A DNA stretch of 64,000 nt, taken from assembly GCA_006503535.1 (NCBI GenBank), contig QYRS01000004.1, forward strand, positions 1,054,001-1,118,000, read 5' to 3'. Origin of the DNA: Arthrinium phaeospermum. Its lineage: Eukaryota > Ascomycota > Sordariomycetes > Amphisphaeriales > Apiosporaceae. How positions within the stretch are numbered: the first letter of the stretch is position 1; each line of letters starts with the position of its first letter. Positions 53,983-64,000 of the stretch are shown here, piece by piece. The position numbers and the translations under genes are program-made. The notes beneath the pieces were generated by a model. That model saw only the letters and a program-made list of their open reading frames with translations, had not been told where the DNA came from and ran no database searches.

Positions 53983-54984
53983 TTATACCAAGGTAACGGC
54001 GCTAGCGTTAAGGAGGTAAAGGAGCAACCTATCGACGCTCGGCGTCAGTACTTACTCCCCATCGGAATGAACAGGATATCTTAGGAGGGAACCGCGGAAT
54101 AAACGACCAATGCTTTTTCTGCCGCAAGGCATTGGAGTAACGAGGAATAAACACCAGGGCTTAGAGGGATTGCCGCCGGTATAGGGGCAAACGAACACCC
54201 AAAGTCACTCACAGCAATGGCAATGGGCCGGCGTCGACGGGACCAACTGGCGACGTGTAGGAAGAAGGAGTGGCAGCAGCCTCAGGACTTGAAGGATAGG
54301 ACGAAGAGAGGAAGAAGAGGATGTCACTTGAGGAGCCGACGACTGGGAGCATCGATCTAATATCTAGAACAGGCCACTCGCGAGCAACCAATTCGGTTGC
54401 ATGCATGGGACGCAATCAACCGGCCCCGTCTCCGAGACAACAATCAGCCGCGACTCGCACGTACTCCGCATACTTTCCGAATGCCATAATGGAGACCGAC
54501 AGTATTCAGGAAGCCAAGGACCGGCAGAGTCTTGGCTGCAGCTTATCGGCCAATCCACGACCTCAGTTGCCCCGGCGCGGCGTGCAGGGTTGCAGAACGA
54601 CCTACCAGTTATGGAAGGCGCGACCAAATTGCCTTCTTTAGCGGCATATGCGTGTAGAGTCGAGGGGTTGCAGTGCTGCCCTGGATGCACATGCATGCGG
54701 CTTGTCAATCAAATCGGACCTTTGCAAATTTAACATACTTAGGTATTGATGTTCCTTGTTAACCAGCTTGCCAGCATGGAACCTAGATGCTGGCGTAGGG
54801 ACTTAGCGGACATCGATGGGCCTGGAAAGTCCGCTAATACCTGGGCTTGGAGGGGTAGCGAACCCCGCGTTCCTGATGGATTAACTGATGGCTCTGCCGG
54901 TCTGGGGCCGCCTGACGACTAAGGTTTTCTTCTGGGACCTCCCTCCAGTTACTTCGGCCGCCCGCAACTTTCGCAGTCCAACCA
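53983..54984. other. intergenic region
   Basis: About 1 kb between the DPP IV start and the HET-gene stop. Presumed DPP IV promoter on the left; no gene recognised in the rest, although short frames overlap on both strands at 54321-54733. Confidence 0.4.
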
Positions 54985-56886
54985 CTATCCCGGGAACTTG
55001 TCAATCTGCAAGTCCCAAACCAGACCGTGATACGTCTTCACTTTCTGGAATTTCACCTTCGTGACGGGAACCAGCGCGTCATCGAATTTCAGAAAGACAT
55101 CAAGACCCTCGACGCGATCTCCTTTGAGGGCCCAAAGGCCCTGGCGATGTGGACATTGGGACGCCACCCGGCCCTTATCGGGCGTCCAACTAATTGGACT
55201 CCAGCCTAACGCGTCGTCTGCAGTGCGTGCAGTGAGGCTCTTGCTGCCGTTCACCTCCTCTGGGGCATATTGCCAATCATGGCTGCCGGCTGTGGCTACC
55301 TTGGCCGGACGGGTACCTGCCGCATTCGACGGAGTTCCCGCCCTGCTCGACAGAATATTCACCCTTCTCGTGAGGGTCTCTATGCTGTCCCGATAGGCCT
55401 CATTCTTACTTGCAAGACTCTTGCCTCCAACGGCACCGCTCGCAGCGAGGAACAATACGGGATTGAAATCGAAGTCGAAGCAAAGTTTGAGTTGGCTGAT
55501 TGTCTTGCTCTGTCTCCAAACATCGATCGTCGCAATCCAGCCCTGACTGCCTGAACCATTGGGTATGGTCACCAAGCGCGTCGCATCGTCCCAGATCAAC
55601 CCTGGGGGCCCAGAGATTTTGAATAGTGGCTCAGTCTTCGAATTGCGTTTGAGCAGTGTACTGCATATCCGAAAACCGAATGTCTGCCCCGCCACCGATT
55701 CTGGCCTTGTCGCCTTGGGCTGTCGCACATAGACCGGAACATCGCGGGAATAGGCATCACGCCCAGGACTTTCCCAGCCCAATGCCGGCCTCAAGTTATT
55801 CTTGACCTCTTCCCCATCCACGCTGACCCGAGCATACTGATCATCCTCATCCAGACGCTTTAGGAATATTCCGCTCACGTTGCCTCCAACCGGGGCAGAT
55901 TTTGGTAGGGCGGCGAGATCATTGCAGTGAATCCGTGCAAGGTATGTGTCCAACGTCCAAGGCGTCAGGTTGAGTGTGATCTCTACGCCCCTGTTTGTCA
56001 ACCTGTACGCGCTGCGCTCCTTCCTTGGATGAACAATCCTCACATTTCCACATCCTGCGAAGTCATCCGGTGCTCTTGCCAGCAGGCCCCCATAGCAATC
56101 GCCCATGCCAACCCAAGCGAAGACAGAATGATCATCTGATGTTCTGATTATCTCTTCTTGGAGACGAAGAAACGCGTTCTCACGCTCGCCGTAGAGCACT
56201 GGCAGGTTAATACCGAATAGACCAAAGAGGCTGTAAGCACGGTCCTCGACTACGGTCCCCTTGCGGCCAGCAGCCCAAGACATGCGCTCGGCAATGGAGA
56301 AGTCCTCAAGACTTGCCTTGTTCTCCAGCAAACTGGTGCTGATACCAGTTCTCTCGTGGATCTGCTGCTTCAAATCGTGCTTATCTCCAATGTATCGCCA
56401 GTTCTTATCGTAGAACTTGACGTTCTTCGGGGCGACAAGCTCTTGGAGCGTCCAGGCTCTCTCGAACCATTCATCTCGCCCAATATCAATGCTGGGTGCC
56501 GGTGTGCGGTTTAGATCCGTATCTTTCAGATGGACATAGCAGACGGTCGAGTCTTCGTACCATCGATACATGCTGTTGATGGACTCCTGCAGCTCTGCGC
56601 TGCTGGTTTTATCGATGCAGCAAGTGTCAAGCCACACATAGCGAAGGCCGTCCCGTCTGGCAAGCTCACATGTACGGGTGATCTTAAAGTACCCTTTCTT
56701 GCCGCGTGCATGGTCCTGCTGACGGAGTTCGCTATACTTCACCTCGTCCTCTTCATGAAGCCATCTGTGCGACAGGATTCCGTACTTGGAAGTCCTACCC
56801 TCTTGAAGGGCGAGGCTGTCTTCTTCCCGCAGCTGCGCCGCATTGGCGAATTGAGCAGTGTTAACGTCGATCAATCTGAGGGGCAT
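54985..56886 (-). CDS. HET-domain protein
   Basis: Heterokaryon-incompatibility (HET) domain protein, a class that in filamentous fungi triggers cell death after fusion of unlike strains or serves innate-immune-like recognition. Intronless 633 residues from ATG 56886 (MPLRLIDVN); the open frame extends upstream to 57195 but that part does not resemble the family. The HET core covers about 35-155: YGILSHRWLHEEDEV, the YVWLDTCCIDKTSSAELQES motif, MYRWYEDSTVCYVHL and WFERAWTLQELVAPKNV. The RAYSLFGLFGINLPVLYGE segment follows, as in HET-E/HET-D-like proteins. The C-terminal 300 residues are unassigned and hold no NACHT or WD40 repeats, so this is a stand-alone HET protein. Confidence 0.9.
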   Translation of the reverse strand: MPLRLIDVNTAQFANAAQLREEDSLALQEGRTSKYGILSHRWLHEEDEVKYSELRQQDHARGKKGYFKITRTCELARRDGLRYVWLDTCCIDKTSSAELQESINSMYRWYEDSTVCYVHLKDTDLNRTPAPSIDIGRDEWFERAWTLQELVAPKNVKFYDKNWRYIGDKHDLKQQIHERTGISTSLLENKASLEDFSIAERMSWAAGRKGTVVEDRAYSLFGLFGINLPVLYGERENAFLRLQEEIIRTSDDHSVFAWVGMGDCYGGLLARAPDDFAGCGNVRIVHPRKERSAYRLTNRGVEITLNLTPWTLDTYLARIHCNDLAALPKSAPVGGNVSGIFLKRLDEDDQYARVSVDGEEVKNNLRPALGWESPGRDAYSRDVPVYVRQPKATRPESVAGQTFGFRICSTLLKRNSKTEPLFKISGPPGLIWDDATRLVTIPNGSGSQGWIATIDVWRQSKTISQLKLCFDFDFNPVLFLAASGAVGGKSLASKNEAYRDSIETLTRRVNILSSRAGTPSNAAGTRPAKVATAGSHDWQYAPEEVNGSKSLTARTADDALGWSPISWTPDKGRVASQCPHRQGLWALKGDRVEGLDVFLKFDDALVPVTKVKFQKVKTYHGLVWDLQIDKFPG

Positions 56887-57624
56887 ATTGGGGGTGGTGT
56901 GAACCAAATGCCCTCGTGGACAAATGGGTCCATATGGGAATGCGCCGCACCGATCGTACGAGCAATTGGATTGAGGTTGGTGACAAAAACGGTGAGCTGG
57001 CAGGTGACATGACCCGCCAAGGAGGCACAAGAAATTGGCTGAGCAGTCAGGCAGCAAAACGCGAAAACCCATTCGGTCAGTGCAACGGGTTTTTATGCAG
57101 ATCCACCTGCGAACAGCCGTTGATTGGGGGCGAGATTTCCATGACAAGCCTAGTGGTGTTCTATTTAAGGGATGCCGGTTGGCTGTGATCTTCAACCAAC
57201 AATGCTCCAGTTAATTAGACGGCGGAGTCCCTAACGAAAAGTTCCTGACGAAAAGTCCCTGACGAAAAGTTCCTAACGAAACATGTCACCAAACGTGATC
57301 AAATGGCATTTAATAGAGCTGACTCTTGGTATTCTGGGGGCCTAAGACTGAAAGTATAAGAACATCGCATCCAGCCTTGAAACAATGTCTAGAAACAACT
57401 CGCTTTTAGAGTTGCAATCCGACGACCGCCAATTTTTACTTATACCGAGCTTACTTAATCCACTGAAGCACCTGTAATCACTGTGGGGGTCTTCCTTCTT
57501 GACTTCCACGTCCTATTTGGGAACATCTACATCTGAAAGCAAGAAGTCTTTCAATTGTCAACAGGTCTTCTTACCGAACCAGGACCTTACCTCAACCCAG
57601 CAACCACAATCGAAGTCAACCGAA
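56887..57624. promoter_or_regulatory. divergent HET/membrane-protein promoter region
   Basis: 738 bases between divergent starts with the four 14-bp repeats in the centre. The part next to the HET gene is an upstream in-frame extension judged non-coding. The part before 57625 is a CA/CT-rich leader. Confidence 0.4.
57226..57281. repeat. four tandem 14-bp repeats AGTYCCTRACGAAA in a divergent promoter
   Basis: Copies at 57226-57239, 57240-57253, 57254-57267 and 57268-57281, exactly head to tail, differ only at two pyrimidine/purine positions (AGTC or AGTT; TAAC or TGAC). They lie about 340 bases from both the HET-gene ATG (56886, minus) and the membrane-protein ATG (57625, plus). Could be an array of sites for a regulator or a small minisatellite. 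Confidence 0.6.
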
Positions 57625-58425
57625 ATGGGTGCCATATCAAGCATGCTGGCTCGCGGCCTTCACGCGCTCCTCGTTGCCCTTGCCATTGGCCTGATCGCTT
57701 CCTACAGCGTGGCCAACAACCCCTCAAGCCAAACGAACGCGTGGATGCGGACAGAGGAGAAAGTCCAGTTCTTCACCATGGAGATCATCTTTGTACGTCG
57801 TCTTGAGCCTGCACAGATCAGGTACTCGGCCAACCAGATCAACGACCATGATTACTAATATTTTGAACATCGATTTCAGGCCATCTTCAGTTTCGTCTGG
57901 TTCTGCCTGCTTTTCTTCTCGTCATTCACCCGCCTCTCGCGACATGCGCCCCTCCCGCGCGTCGTGGTGGCCGCCGTCTCGCTGCTGGTCGATGCCCTGC
58001 TCTTCTTGCAGACGGCACAGGTCTTGACTTATGTCGCCTACTACTACTTCCAGTTCAAAACGGCGGAGGACGCGCCGCAATTCTCTAGCGGTAGCAGCCG
58101 CGGGAGCGGCTGGTCTAGCAGTGGCAGTAGCAGCAGCGGCGGCTCCGGAAAGGACAACGTCGATAGTTCGAAGAATTACCTGGCCGCCATTGTCGTGACT
58201 GGCATCTTCGAGTAAGTCCTTCCTCCGTCACCCAGAGCGCCTCTAGTCCCTGGGAGGTACCAAGAGAAAAAGAAGAAATCATGCTGACTCTGATCGTTTG
58301 CAAGCTTCTTCCTCCTCTGCGACATCGTTCTCACTTTTGTGCGCATGCTCTCTGCTGCTAACGAGATGTCTGCCTACGCCCCAGTCCAGAAGCACCCCGA
58401 TGGTCCTGCCAACAGTCGTGTCTAG
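57625..58425 (+). CDS. four-helix (MARVEL-like) membrane protein
   Basis: Exons 57625-57792, 57880-58211 and 58305-58425 (introns 87 and 93 bases) give 206 residues. Four hydrophobic segments are visible: ALLVALAIGLIASYSV, AIFSFVWFCLLFFSSF, VVVAAVSLLVDALLFLQTAQ and the YLAAIVVTGIFDFFLLCDIV stretch. The third and fourth are separated by a Ser/Gly-rich loop (SSGSSSSGGSG, about residues 120-150). The topology, with short cytosolic ends, fits the MARVEL domain of fungal plasma-membrane organiser proteins (Nce102/Sur7-like only in style), so the role may be in membrane microdomains. Family assignment is tentative. It is divergent from the HET gene. Confidence 0.65.
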
Positions 58426-59882
58426 AGATGGAGCATGAAGCGTATGGCTGTTCTTGAACGATTTCGTTCGCACATGATGTTCACGAAGATGGAGTGGCGT
58501 TTTTCTTTTCGATGATACCACCAAAAACGAGTTCGCAGAAAGATCTTCAGTCTGCCTAGTCCGTTGTTGTTTACTTGAGCTTTCCAATACATTTTCATGC
58601 CACACAGTCCGAATTCCGAGTGCCTTATTCAATGGCCAGGCCCAAGGCGCAGGGAGAATCCCATAATGTGCAACTTGCAAGCTACATTCTAGCTGTGCAG
58701 CGTATATTGGACCTACAACTGGTAGAACCGACGTGATTCTCGTTCTTTTACCACCTGTGTTGGTTCATCCTCTGGCATAACACCTCACTTCTTATACCAG
58801 TCATCAGGTCCAAATTTTACCTGTGTTTTGTTACAAGCAGCTGGCAATAATACAAATATTGAGGATCATATTTGTGACCTGGAACCATGTATCCCCTTCC
58901 ACATACTTTTACATGCCATAATATAGGAACAATATTCGGCTAACACAACCAACGCAGTCTCGCAAACTGCTTTCCGCACACTATTAATGAAGCTCTAGAA
59001 CAACTAGTTGAACATCAACTACCACAAAATGGATATAATATCTGGTAGTAATTTGTTCAATACCGCACCGCAGTATCTTGCAATCCGCACTGCAATCGTT
59101 GCAATAAGGGAACGTGGTTTGCTTATCCGATAGCTTCTAACTGACATTTGCCAATACAATTTTAGCCAAGTTTTGTTTTGTCTGTGAGAAAGGATAACAT
59201 CTTAATTGCACGAGCAACCCACCAATCCGGAGTGCAGTGTGGAGATGTGCCTCGAGACGGCTGATCGGCACCGGTAGGCTGGGCTGCCGAGTCTGCCGAG
59301 CCCTCAGCCCCAAGCCGACAAGACCAACCGCGGGCATTGGCGAACGGAATAGAGAAGGTGACACCAAGTTTTGATCCCGGCCAAGATCGAATCAACATGG
59401 GCACTCCGCATCCCGACTGTCAGGTTCGAGATTGCCGCCACCCACAGCACGACCGCATTTGCAGACGGTCCAAGGGCTTGGCAGCCTTTGGGACACCAGA
59501 TGATATGGTCAACACACTAGGAATAGCCGCAGGCGCTGTCGACAGACTAGCATGCTGCAGGTCTCGACCGAGCCGACCCTTGCCGATGATAAGAGGTTAT
59601 TTCAATAGTGAACCCGATGTGGCGACCAACAGTCTGGTAAGTCCTTGGCATCGACTATGCCCAGGCGCCAAATCGAAAGTGTTATCTTTGCCATGCTCAG
59701 AGGACAATTTGTGTGCCTCGCTGACATTGCCACCCTAGCTGGACAAAACGTACATGAATACCTACTCACGGAGCCATATACTGCTGCAGTTGGACTTCAC
59801 GTTCCATTCTCTGCGTCCTTCGTCACTTTCTTTCTCCATCCCTTCACTCTAGGCCCCTAAAAATTTAGAGATATTACCCAAG
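58426..59882. other. 1.46 kb intergenic region
   Basis: 3' UTR of the membrane-protein gene, AT-rich sequence at 58720-59160, then the promoter of the symporter gene. An open frame at 59337-59738 shows no domain. Confidence 0.4.
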
Positions 59883-61489
59883 ATGGACGTAGATCCTGAA
59901 AAGTCCGCGACCGGCACCACTCGGGTGTCGTCGCACCCCGATGTTGGAGAAATCCGCACCGAGAAGAAGCCGTGGTGGCACTCCATCACCGTTATGGGCT
60001 CGACGCTTCAAATCATCATCGCCGCCGTCTTGGGTATCGCGATCGGCGTGGCCGTAAGCACCACTGTGGACGAAGTCCCAGAAGCTGCCATTACTATTCT
60101 GGAGATCCCTGGAGAGCTCTGGCTGCGCGGTCTCAAGGCTTCTGGTATGTGATGTCGAGTATAATTACGAGCTTCCTAGTTATCCGACTTAATCTCGCTA
60201 ACCCATGTCGCCAGTGCTTCCGCTTATCGCCACCGCCATGATCATCGCGGTCCAACGTCTCAAAGAAGAGACCGCGGGAGCGGGCAAGAAGCTAGGGATC
60301 TACACGGTCGGCTACTACGTCCTCACCACCGTCCTGGCCATCGCGCACAGCACCGTGATGACGGCGCTGGTCTGGGCGCCGCGGATGCCGACGGCGAGCC
60401 AGGAGTCGCTGGCGCTCGACCCGGACAGCGAGACGGACAAAGAGTACGCCGACCGCGCCGCCGAGACCAACGTCGCCGATGTGGTCGTGCAGATCTTCGA
60501 GAGCTTCGTGCCCGCCAACGTGGTCGAGGCGCTGTCCGAGAACGAGCTGCTGGCGGTGCTGACGACGGCCGTCGTGGTCGGGTTCCTGGTCCAGCCCGGC
60601 GGTTCCATCCTGCGCGCCGTCGTCGAGGTCGAGCAGATCATCATGAAGATCATCACGTTCCTGATCAAGATCGCCCCCATCGGCGTCTTCTTCCTCATCA
60701 TGCCGAACTTGCTCAAGCTCGACATCGCCGTCATTGCGGAGAGTCTGGGCTGGCTGATCGCGGGTTCGCTGACGGGCATGGCCATTCATGTCACCATCGT
60801 GACGCCGTTGATATACTTCTCCTTCACGCGGAAGAATCCCTACACGTTCTTCTTGAAGTGTTCGCCGGCCTGGGTCACTGCCTGGGGCACAGCGTCCTCT
60901 GCTGCCACGATGCCGGTGACGTTAAGGGTTGCTGAAGCCCGTGGCGTCCCCGAGACGATCCGGCGGTTTGCCATTCCTCTCGGTACACTAGTCAACATGG
61001 ACGGGTGAGTATTACTGTCCTTTTGTACCATATTAACGTGTACTAATCTACATGCTTACCAACAGAACCGCCATCTACTTCCCCGTCGTCGTCACCTTCC
61101 TGGCCGAGACGCAGGGCAAGACGCTGGACGCGGGCCAGTACGTGCTGATCGTGCTGCTGTCGACGCTGTCGTCGATCGCGACGACGCCGATCCCCAGCTC
61201 GTCGCTCGTGCTGACCGTCATGATCGCCAACTCGGTCGGGCTCGAGATGACGGGCATGTACGGCGTCGTCGTGGCCATCGACTGGTTCCTCGACCGCTTT
61301 CGCACCGCCATCAACGTCGTCGGCGACCTGTACGCCTGCAAGGTCATCGAGCGGCTGACGGGCATCACGGAGGATGATGCTGCTGTTGGCCATCACTCCC
61401 CTGGAATCGATGATCGTTTGAACCGGAGCTCGTCCTTGGATAGTCCAGGTCAAGGGAGGCAGGTAGATCAAAGCTCTGAGGCGATCTGA
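59883..61489 (+). CDS. SLC1/DAACS dicarboxylate or amino acid:cation symporter
   Basis: Plasma-membrane secondary transporter of the glutamate/C4-dicarboxylate family, coupling uptake to Na+ or H+. Exons 59883-60144, 60215-61004 and 61066-61489 (introns 70 and 61 bases) give 491 residues. Transmembrane helices begin at about residue 38 (STLQIIIAAVLGIAIGVAVS). HP1 carries the Ser-rich TASSAATMP (313-321), TM7 has the cation/substrate motif NMDGT (348-352), and HP2 has TTPIPSSSLVL. The C-terminal tail is polar. A charged loop (DPDSETDKEYADR) follows TM3-TM4 as in eukaryotic members. All transport motifs are present. Substrate cannot be fixed from sequence. Confidence 0.92.
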
Positions 61490-61738
61490 TGGCATATCGG
61501 CTATTGAGAAGACGGTCGAGACATGGTGTCTAGTTTTGGATTTTACCGTTTCAGAAGCGGCCTTTGAATAAGACGCTCGGGGCTTCGGGTGATATTGTTC
61601 TGGCAGTCCAAATTATACAGTGGTATTCGAACAGTTCCATTTGATACAACGAACGACGCCCTAATTCTTTACATGACCAACGTCCTCGGGTCGAAAAGTT
61701 CCTCACTCGTCTCATCTTTTGGTCCATTTATGATATTG

Positions 61739-62692
61739 TCAAGTACAAGCTACAAGACTCTCTCTGATTAGCCAGCTAGTCGCACTGCAAAATAATAGGG
61801 GTTCCCACAAGAGATTGAAACTTACACTAGCATGGTATTTGATTAAGAAATCCCCATCCCGGAATATCTTATGCTCGTCGTCGGTGGCCTGATCGCCTTC
61901 CAACAGAAATTCCGCCAGGCCCTCTTTCCATGCCTTAAGGTCTTTCTCCGGCTCATAATTGCTGGGGTCCAGGAACGTCTTCGCCGCGGCCCTAATCCCG
62001 AGACAGCCCGCCACGAAGTCCGCCTTGGACCATGGCCACATGTAGTCGTGCCCCAGCACGCCCGGCATGAGCCAACATTCGAATTTATTCTGGATGTTGT
62101 AGTTGAGGATCTTGCCGAAAACCCCGAGGGCGGTGGCGCGGCCTTCGACGACACGGTCAATCACGGCCTCGTACCGCGCCTGGCGCACCGCCAGGACGTT
62201 CTTGGCCGCCTCGCCGAGCTTGCTGTTCTCGCCGAGCTTGCTGTTCTCGCCGAGGACCTCGTCGCGCTTGAACGTCAGGTTGGCGTACTCGGGGCCCTCG
62301 AAGGCCCAGTCCCGGTCGACGACGTTGTTGCCGATCTCCCCCCTGCTCGGGGAGCTGAAGGGCCCGTTGTAGGTCCGCACCGCGTCGGAAAACATCCAGG
62401 AGTGTTGCTCGTGGGCCTTGGCCCTCATGTCGGCCGGGAGGAGGCCGCAGCACATGCGGTGGTAGATGCGCAGGGACCAGTCGATGGAATGGGGGTGCTG
62501 GTAGCCGAACTTCAGGAGGTCCCAGTGGATGCAGTCGAGGGCGTTGTATGGCGCCGGGGCGCCGGTTACTTTTTCGGCGAGGGCCTGGGCGGCGGACTCG
62601 GTGGCCGCGGGTTCTTCTTGCTGGTAGAACTGATGGAATATCGCCAGGGTATCGAAGTAGCTGGTCTTGAGATAACGCTCCGTAGCGTCCAT
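61739..62692 (-). CDS. uncharacterised 317-residue protein with internal 6-residue duplication
   Basis: ATG at 62692, frame open to 61739. Trp/Tyr/His-rich globular-looking protein (HWDLLKFGYQHPHSIDW, WLMPGVLGHDYMWPW) without signal peptide or helices long enough for a membrane. An exact 18-bp duplication (62211-62228 and 62229-62246) doubles LGENSK. The last 30 codons may be wrong: a GTAAGT donor at 61825 and a TTGCAG acceptor at 61785 would shorten the end to KYHASCD, but the intron would be only 41 bases. I recognise no family; codon use and length support a real gene. Confidence 0.55.
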   Translation of the reverse strand: MDATERYLKTSYFDTLAIFHQFYQQEEPAATESAAQALAEKVTGAPAPYNALDCIHWDLLKFGYQHPHSIDWSLRIYHRMCCGLLPADMRAKAHEQHSWMFSDAVRTYNGPFSSPSRGEIGNNVVDRDWAFEGPEYANLTFKRDEVLGENSKLGENSKLGEAAKNVLAVRQARYEAVIDRVVEGRATALGVFGKILNYNIQNKFECWLMPGVLGHDYMWPWSKADFVAGCLGIRAAAKTFLDPSNYEPEKDLKAWKEGLAEFLLEGDQATDDEHKIFRDGDFLIKYHASVSFNLLWEPLLFCSATSWLIRESLVACT

Positions 62693-64000
62693 GGTGAACT
62701 CGCTGAGAGTTATTGGTTGCGCAATGCTTGAAGAACAGGCTTCGGCAAGCAGGCGACGGAGTATCCTATATAGCCGTGCAGACTCAAAGGGACCACGTAT
62801 GTAGGTATGGTTTGATGTATATATGTGGAAGACCCATGCTGATCAACTAGGCAGAACAGACAGAACGGCGCATGTTGATAGCCGTGCCACACAATGATAT
62901 CATTCTGCAGGAGCTGTGCCGCAGAACTCCACGGGAGCAGACTGCTTTGATTCGGAGTGAATGCGTTGGCGCGGCGCAGTTGTGATCCTCTGGTTATACT
63001 GACTCATCGACCAGAAGGTATGTAGTGTGGCAGAGACCATGGTCCCCATTTTCACCCGCGCCGTTGCAATACGAAGGGCAGTACCTTGATACAAACTTGA
63101 AGCGTATGAGTCCGGGAGGTAACATGGGATGACGTGTAGGGTTTGGCAATTCAAACCTCAGTCGCGAAACTCTGCCACTAATTAGTGCCTACTTTACTTC
63201 AACGTCATGTCAACTGTCATTGATTTCGGTCATAATATAACCAGAAGCAATTGCCCTATTTCTACTCCCACGTCACCCAAAGCAACGACAGTGGTGTTGG
63301 GATACTACACGCTCCATCGCAACCCCGAGGGTTTTGGAAGAGACGTGGAGGCCTTGAGACCTGAGCGAGGTTTCTGGGGTTCGGTTTGGGGAGTCGGGCT
63401 TGCCCTGGCCGGCAGGAAGAAGTGATCGAAGCGACCTACGTACTCGAACGCCTTGCTCAAGGGATTAAGGGGCTGACAAGCGCGGATAGTCGAGAACGAA
63501 AGGGGGACCTGTAGCTCACGTGCAAGAGTGCTAAAGGATGTGAGGTGAAAGTTGCCCGACTTTCGTATCAAAAGCAAATTGGCAAAAGGTCATATGGCCG
63601 AGAGAACCGAGCGGGAAGGATTATATTGCAGCTATAGCAAGCCTGGGTTTGCAAAAGTGCCTGCCCGGCCTTCCGCAAGGGATGCGGAGGACCCAGAGTG
63701 TGGCGCCTATTGAGCAGATATCTAAGTCCGAACAAGGGCCGGCCGGCCTCAACTGCTGAATATCACACCGGCTAACACTAGTTCCGAAATTCCAGTGCGA
63801 TTACAATAATGGACCACCATTGGGCGGGGGTTGCATTGAATCGAAATTGGGCAAAACCAACGAGATGATCGAAAGGTCTAGACCGGTCCTCGACCGGGCT
63901 AAACGGGTGTCCCGGACTTCCAGCAAGGGGTTCAGGCGGGCATGGGGCTATGGTACATGCTGCAAGGATTCGTTTTTGATAGTAGCCGAATGTCACCTCC
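62693..64000. other. gene-poor right end with P450 relic
   Basis: Promoter of the 317-residue protein near 62700-62850, a P450 fragment at 63207-63425, and 500 bases of unrecognised sequence to the edge. Confidence 0.4.
63207..63425 (+). pseudogene. cytochrome P450 fragment
   Basis: The 72-residue frame ends with SPKATTVVLGYYTLHRNPEG and FGRDVEALRPERGFW, which is the P450 strand before the meander: the conserved PKGTTV-x-YxxHRNPxxFGxDxxxFRPERW region. No haem-binding FxxGxRxCxG loop and no I-helix or ExxR is seen within several hundred bases on either side. It is a decayed fragment, not a working gene. Confidence 0.6.

Noticed and set aside
61776..61825. 41-base terminal intron in the 317-residue protein
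   Set aside because: Good donor and acceptor, but shorter than normal fungal introns and without a branch point; kept only as a caveat.

Overview
The window is nuclear DNA of a filamentous ascomycete, most likely a Sordariomycete. Coding regions are GC-rich and carry short introns, mostly with GTAAGT-type donors and several with CTAAC branch points. Genes are spaced 0.3-4.5 kb apart on both strands with no operons. The families are typical of these fungi: HET-domain protein, ascomycete laccase ending in DSGL, GH64 and GH79 glycosidases, 2EXR protein and fungal DPP IV. About 24 genes, three or four broken genes or relics and several repeat loci can be supported. Exon joins were set by reading frame and splice signals, not by transcript data.

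Layout. 0-15 kb: GH64 beta-1,3-glucanase (cut by the left edge), a small one-pass membrane protein, a GH79 beta-glucuronidase, an SDR oxidoreductase, a secreted M43 metalloprotease and a 2EXR gene with an in-frame TAG. 15-24 kb: a 93-residue secreted ten-cysteine protein, then unknown proteins, one of them multi-pass, beside a twice-frameshifted membrane-anchored gene. 24-36 kb is rich in oxidative genes: secreted tyrosinase, AA1-like (Alt a 1 type) secreted protein, laccase, Baeyer-Villiger monooxygenase and a Rieske protein. 38-47 kb is mostly housekeeping: hexokinase, a Mediator MED22 candidate, the tRNA pseudouridine synthase PUS1 and an amidohydrolase. 47-51.3 kb has no protein gene but holds the most unusual locus. 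51-64 kb: secreted DPP IV, HET-domain protein, four-helix membrane protein, SLC1-type symporter, an unknown protein and a P450 relic.

The best candidate for something undescribed is the array at about 48.93-51.21 kb. About 25 copies of a roughly 50-nt core carry two small inverted repeats. In one of them the loop CGCAAC is constant while the stem changes from TGTC:GACA to CATC:GATG, which is two compensatory base-pair changes. From 49.7 kb the cores alternate as A and B types. The A cores are 53-57 nt long and are bounded by YAG and GTAT. B cores are often followed by ACTAAC, a long pyrimidine tract and another CAG. Upstream lie a TATA box, a 250-nt CT-rich tract and a CAG|GTAAGT junction. 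This looks like a reiterated, structured and possibly spliced non-coding transcription unit, but that reading is inference.

Secreted degradative enzymes (GH64, GH79, M43, DPP IV, tyrosinase, laccase) and small secreted proteins suggest a saprotrophic or plant-associated life. Tyrosinase, laccase, BVMO and Rieske could act on the same aromatic substrates, but no backbone synthase is seen, so a metabolite cluster is not established.
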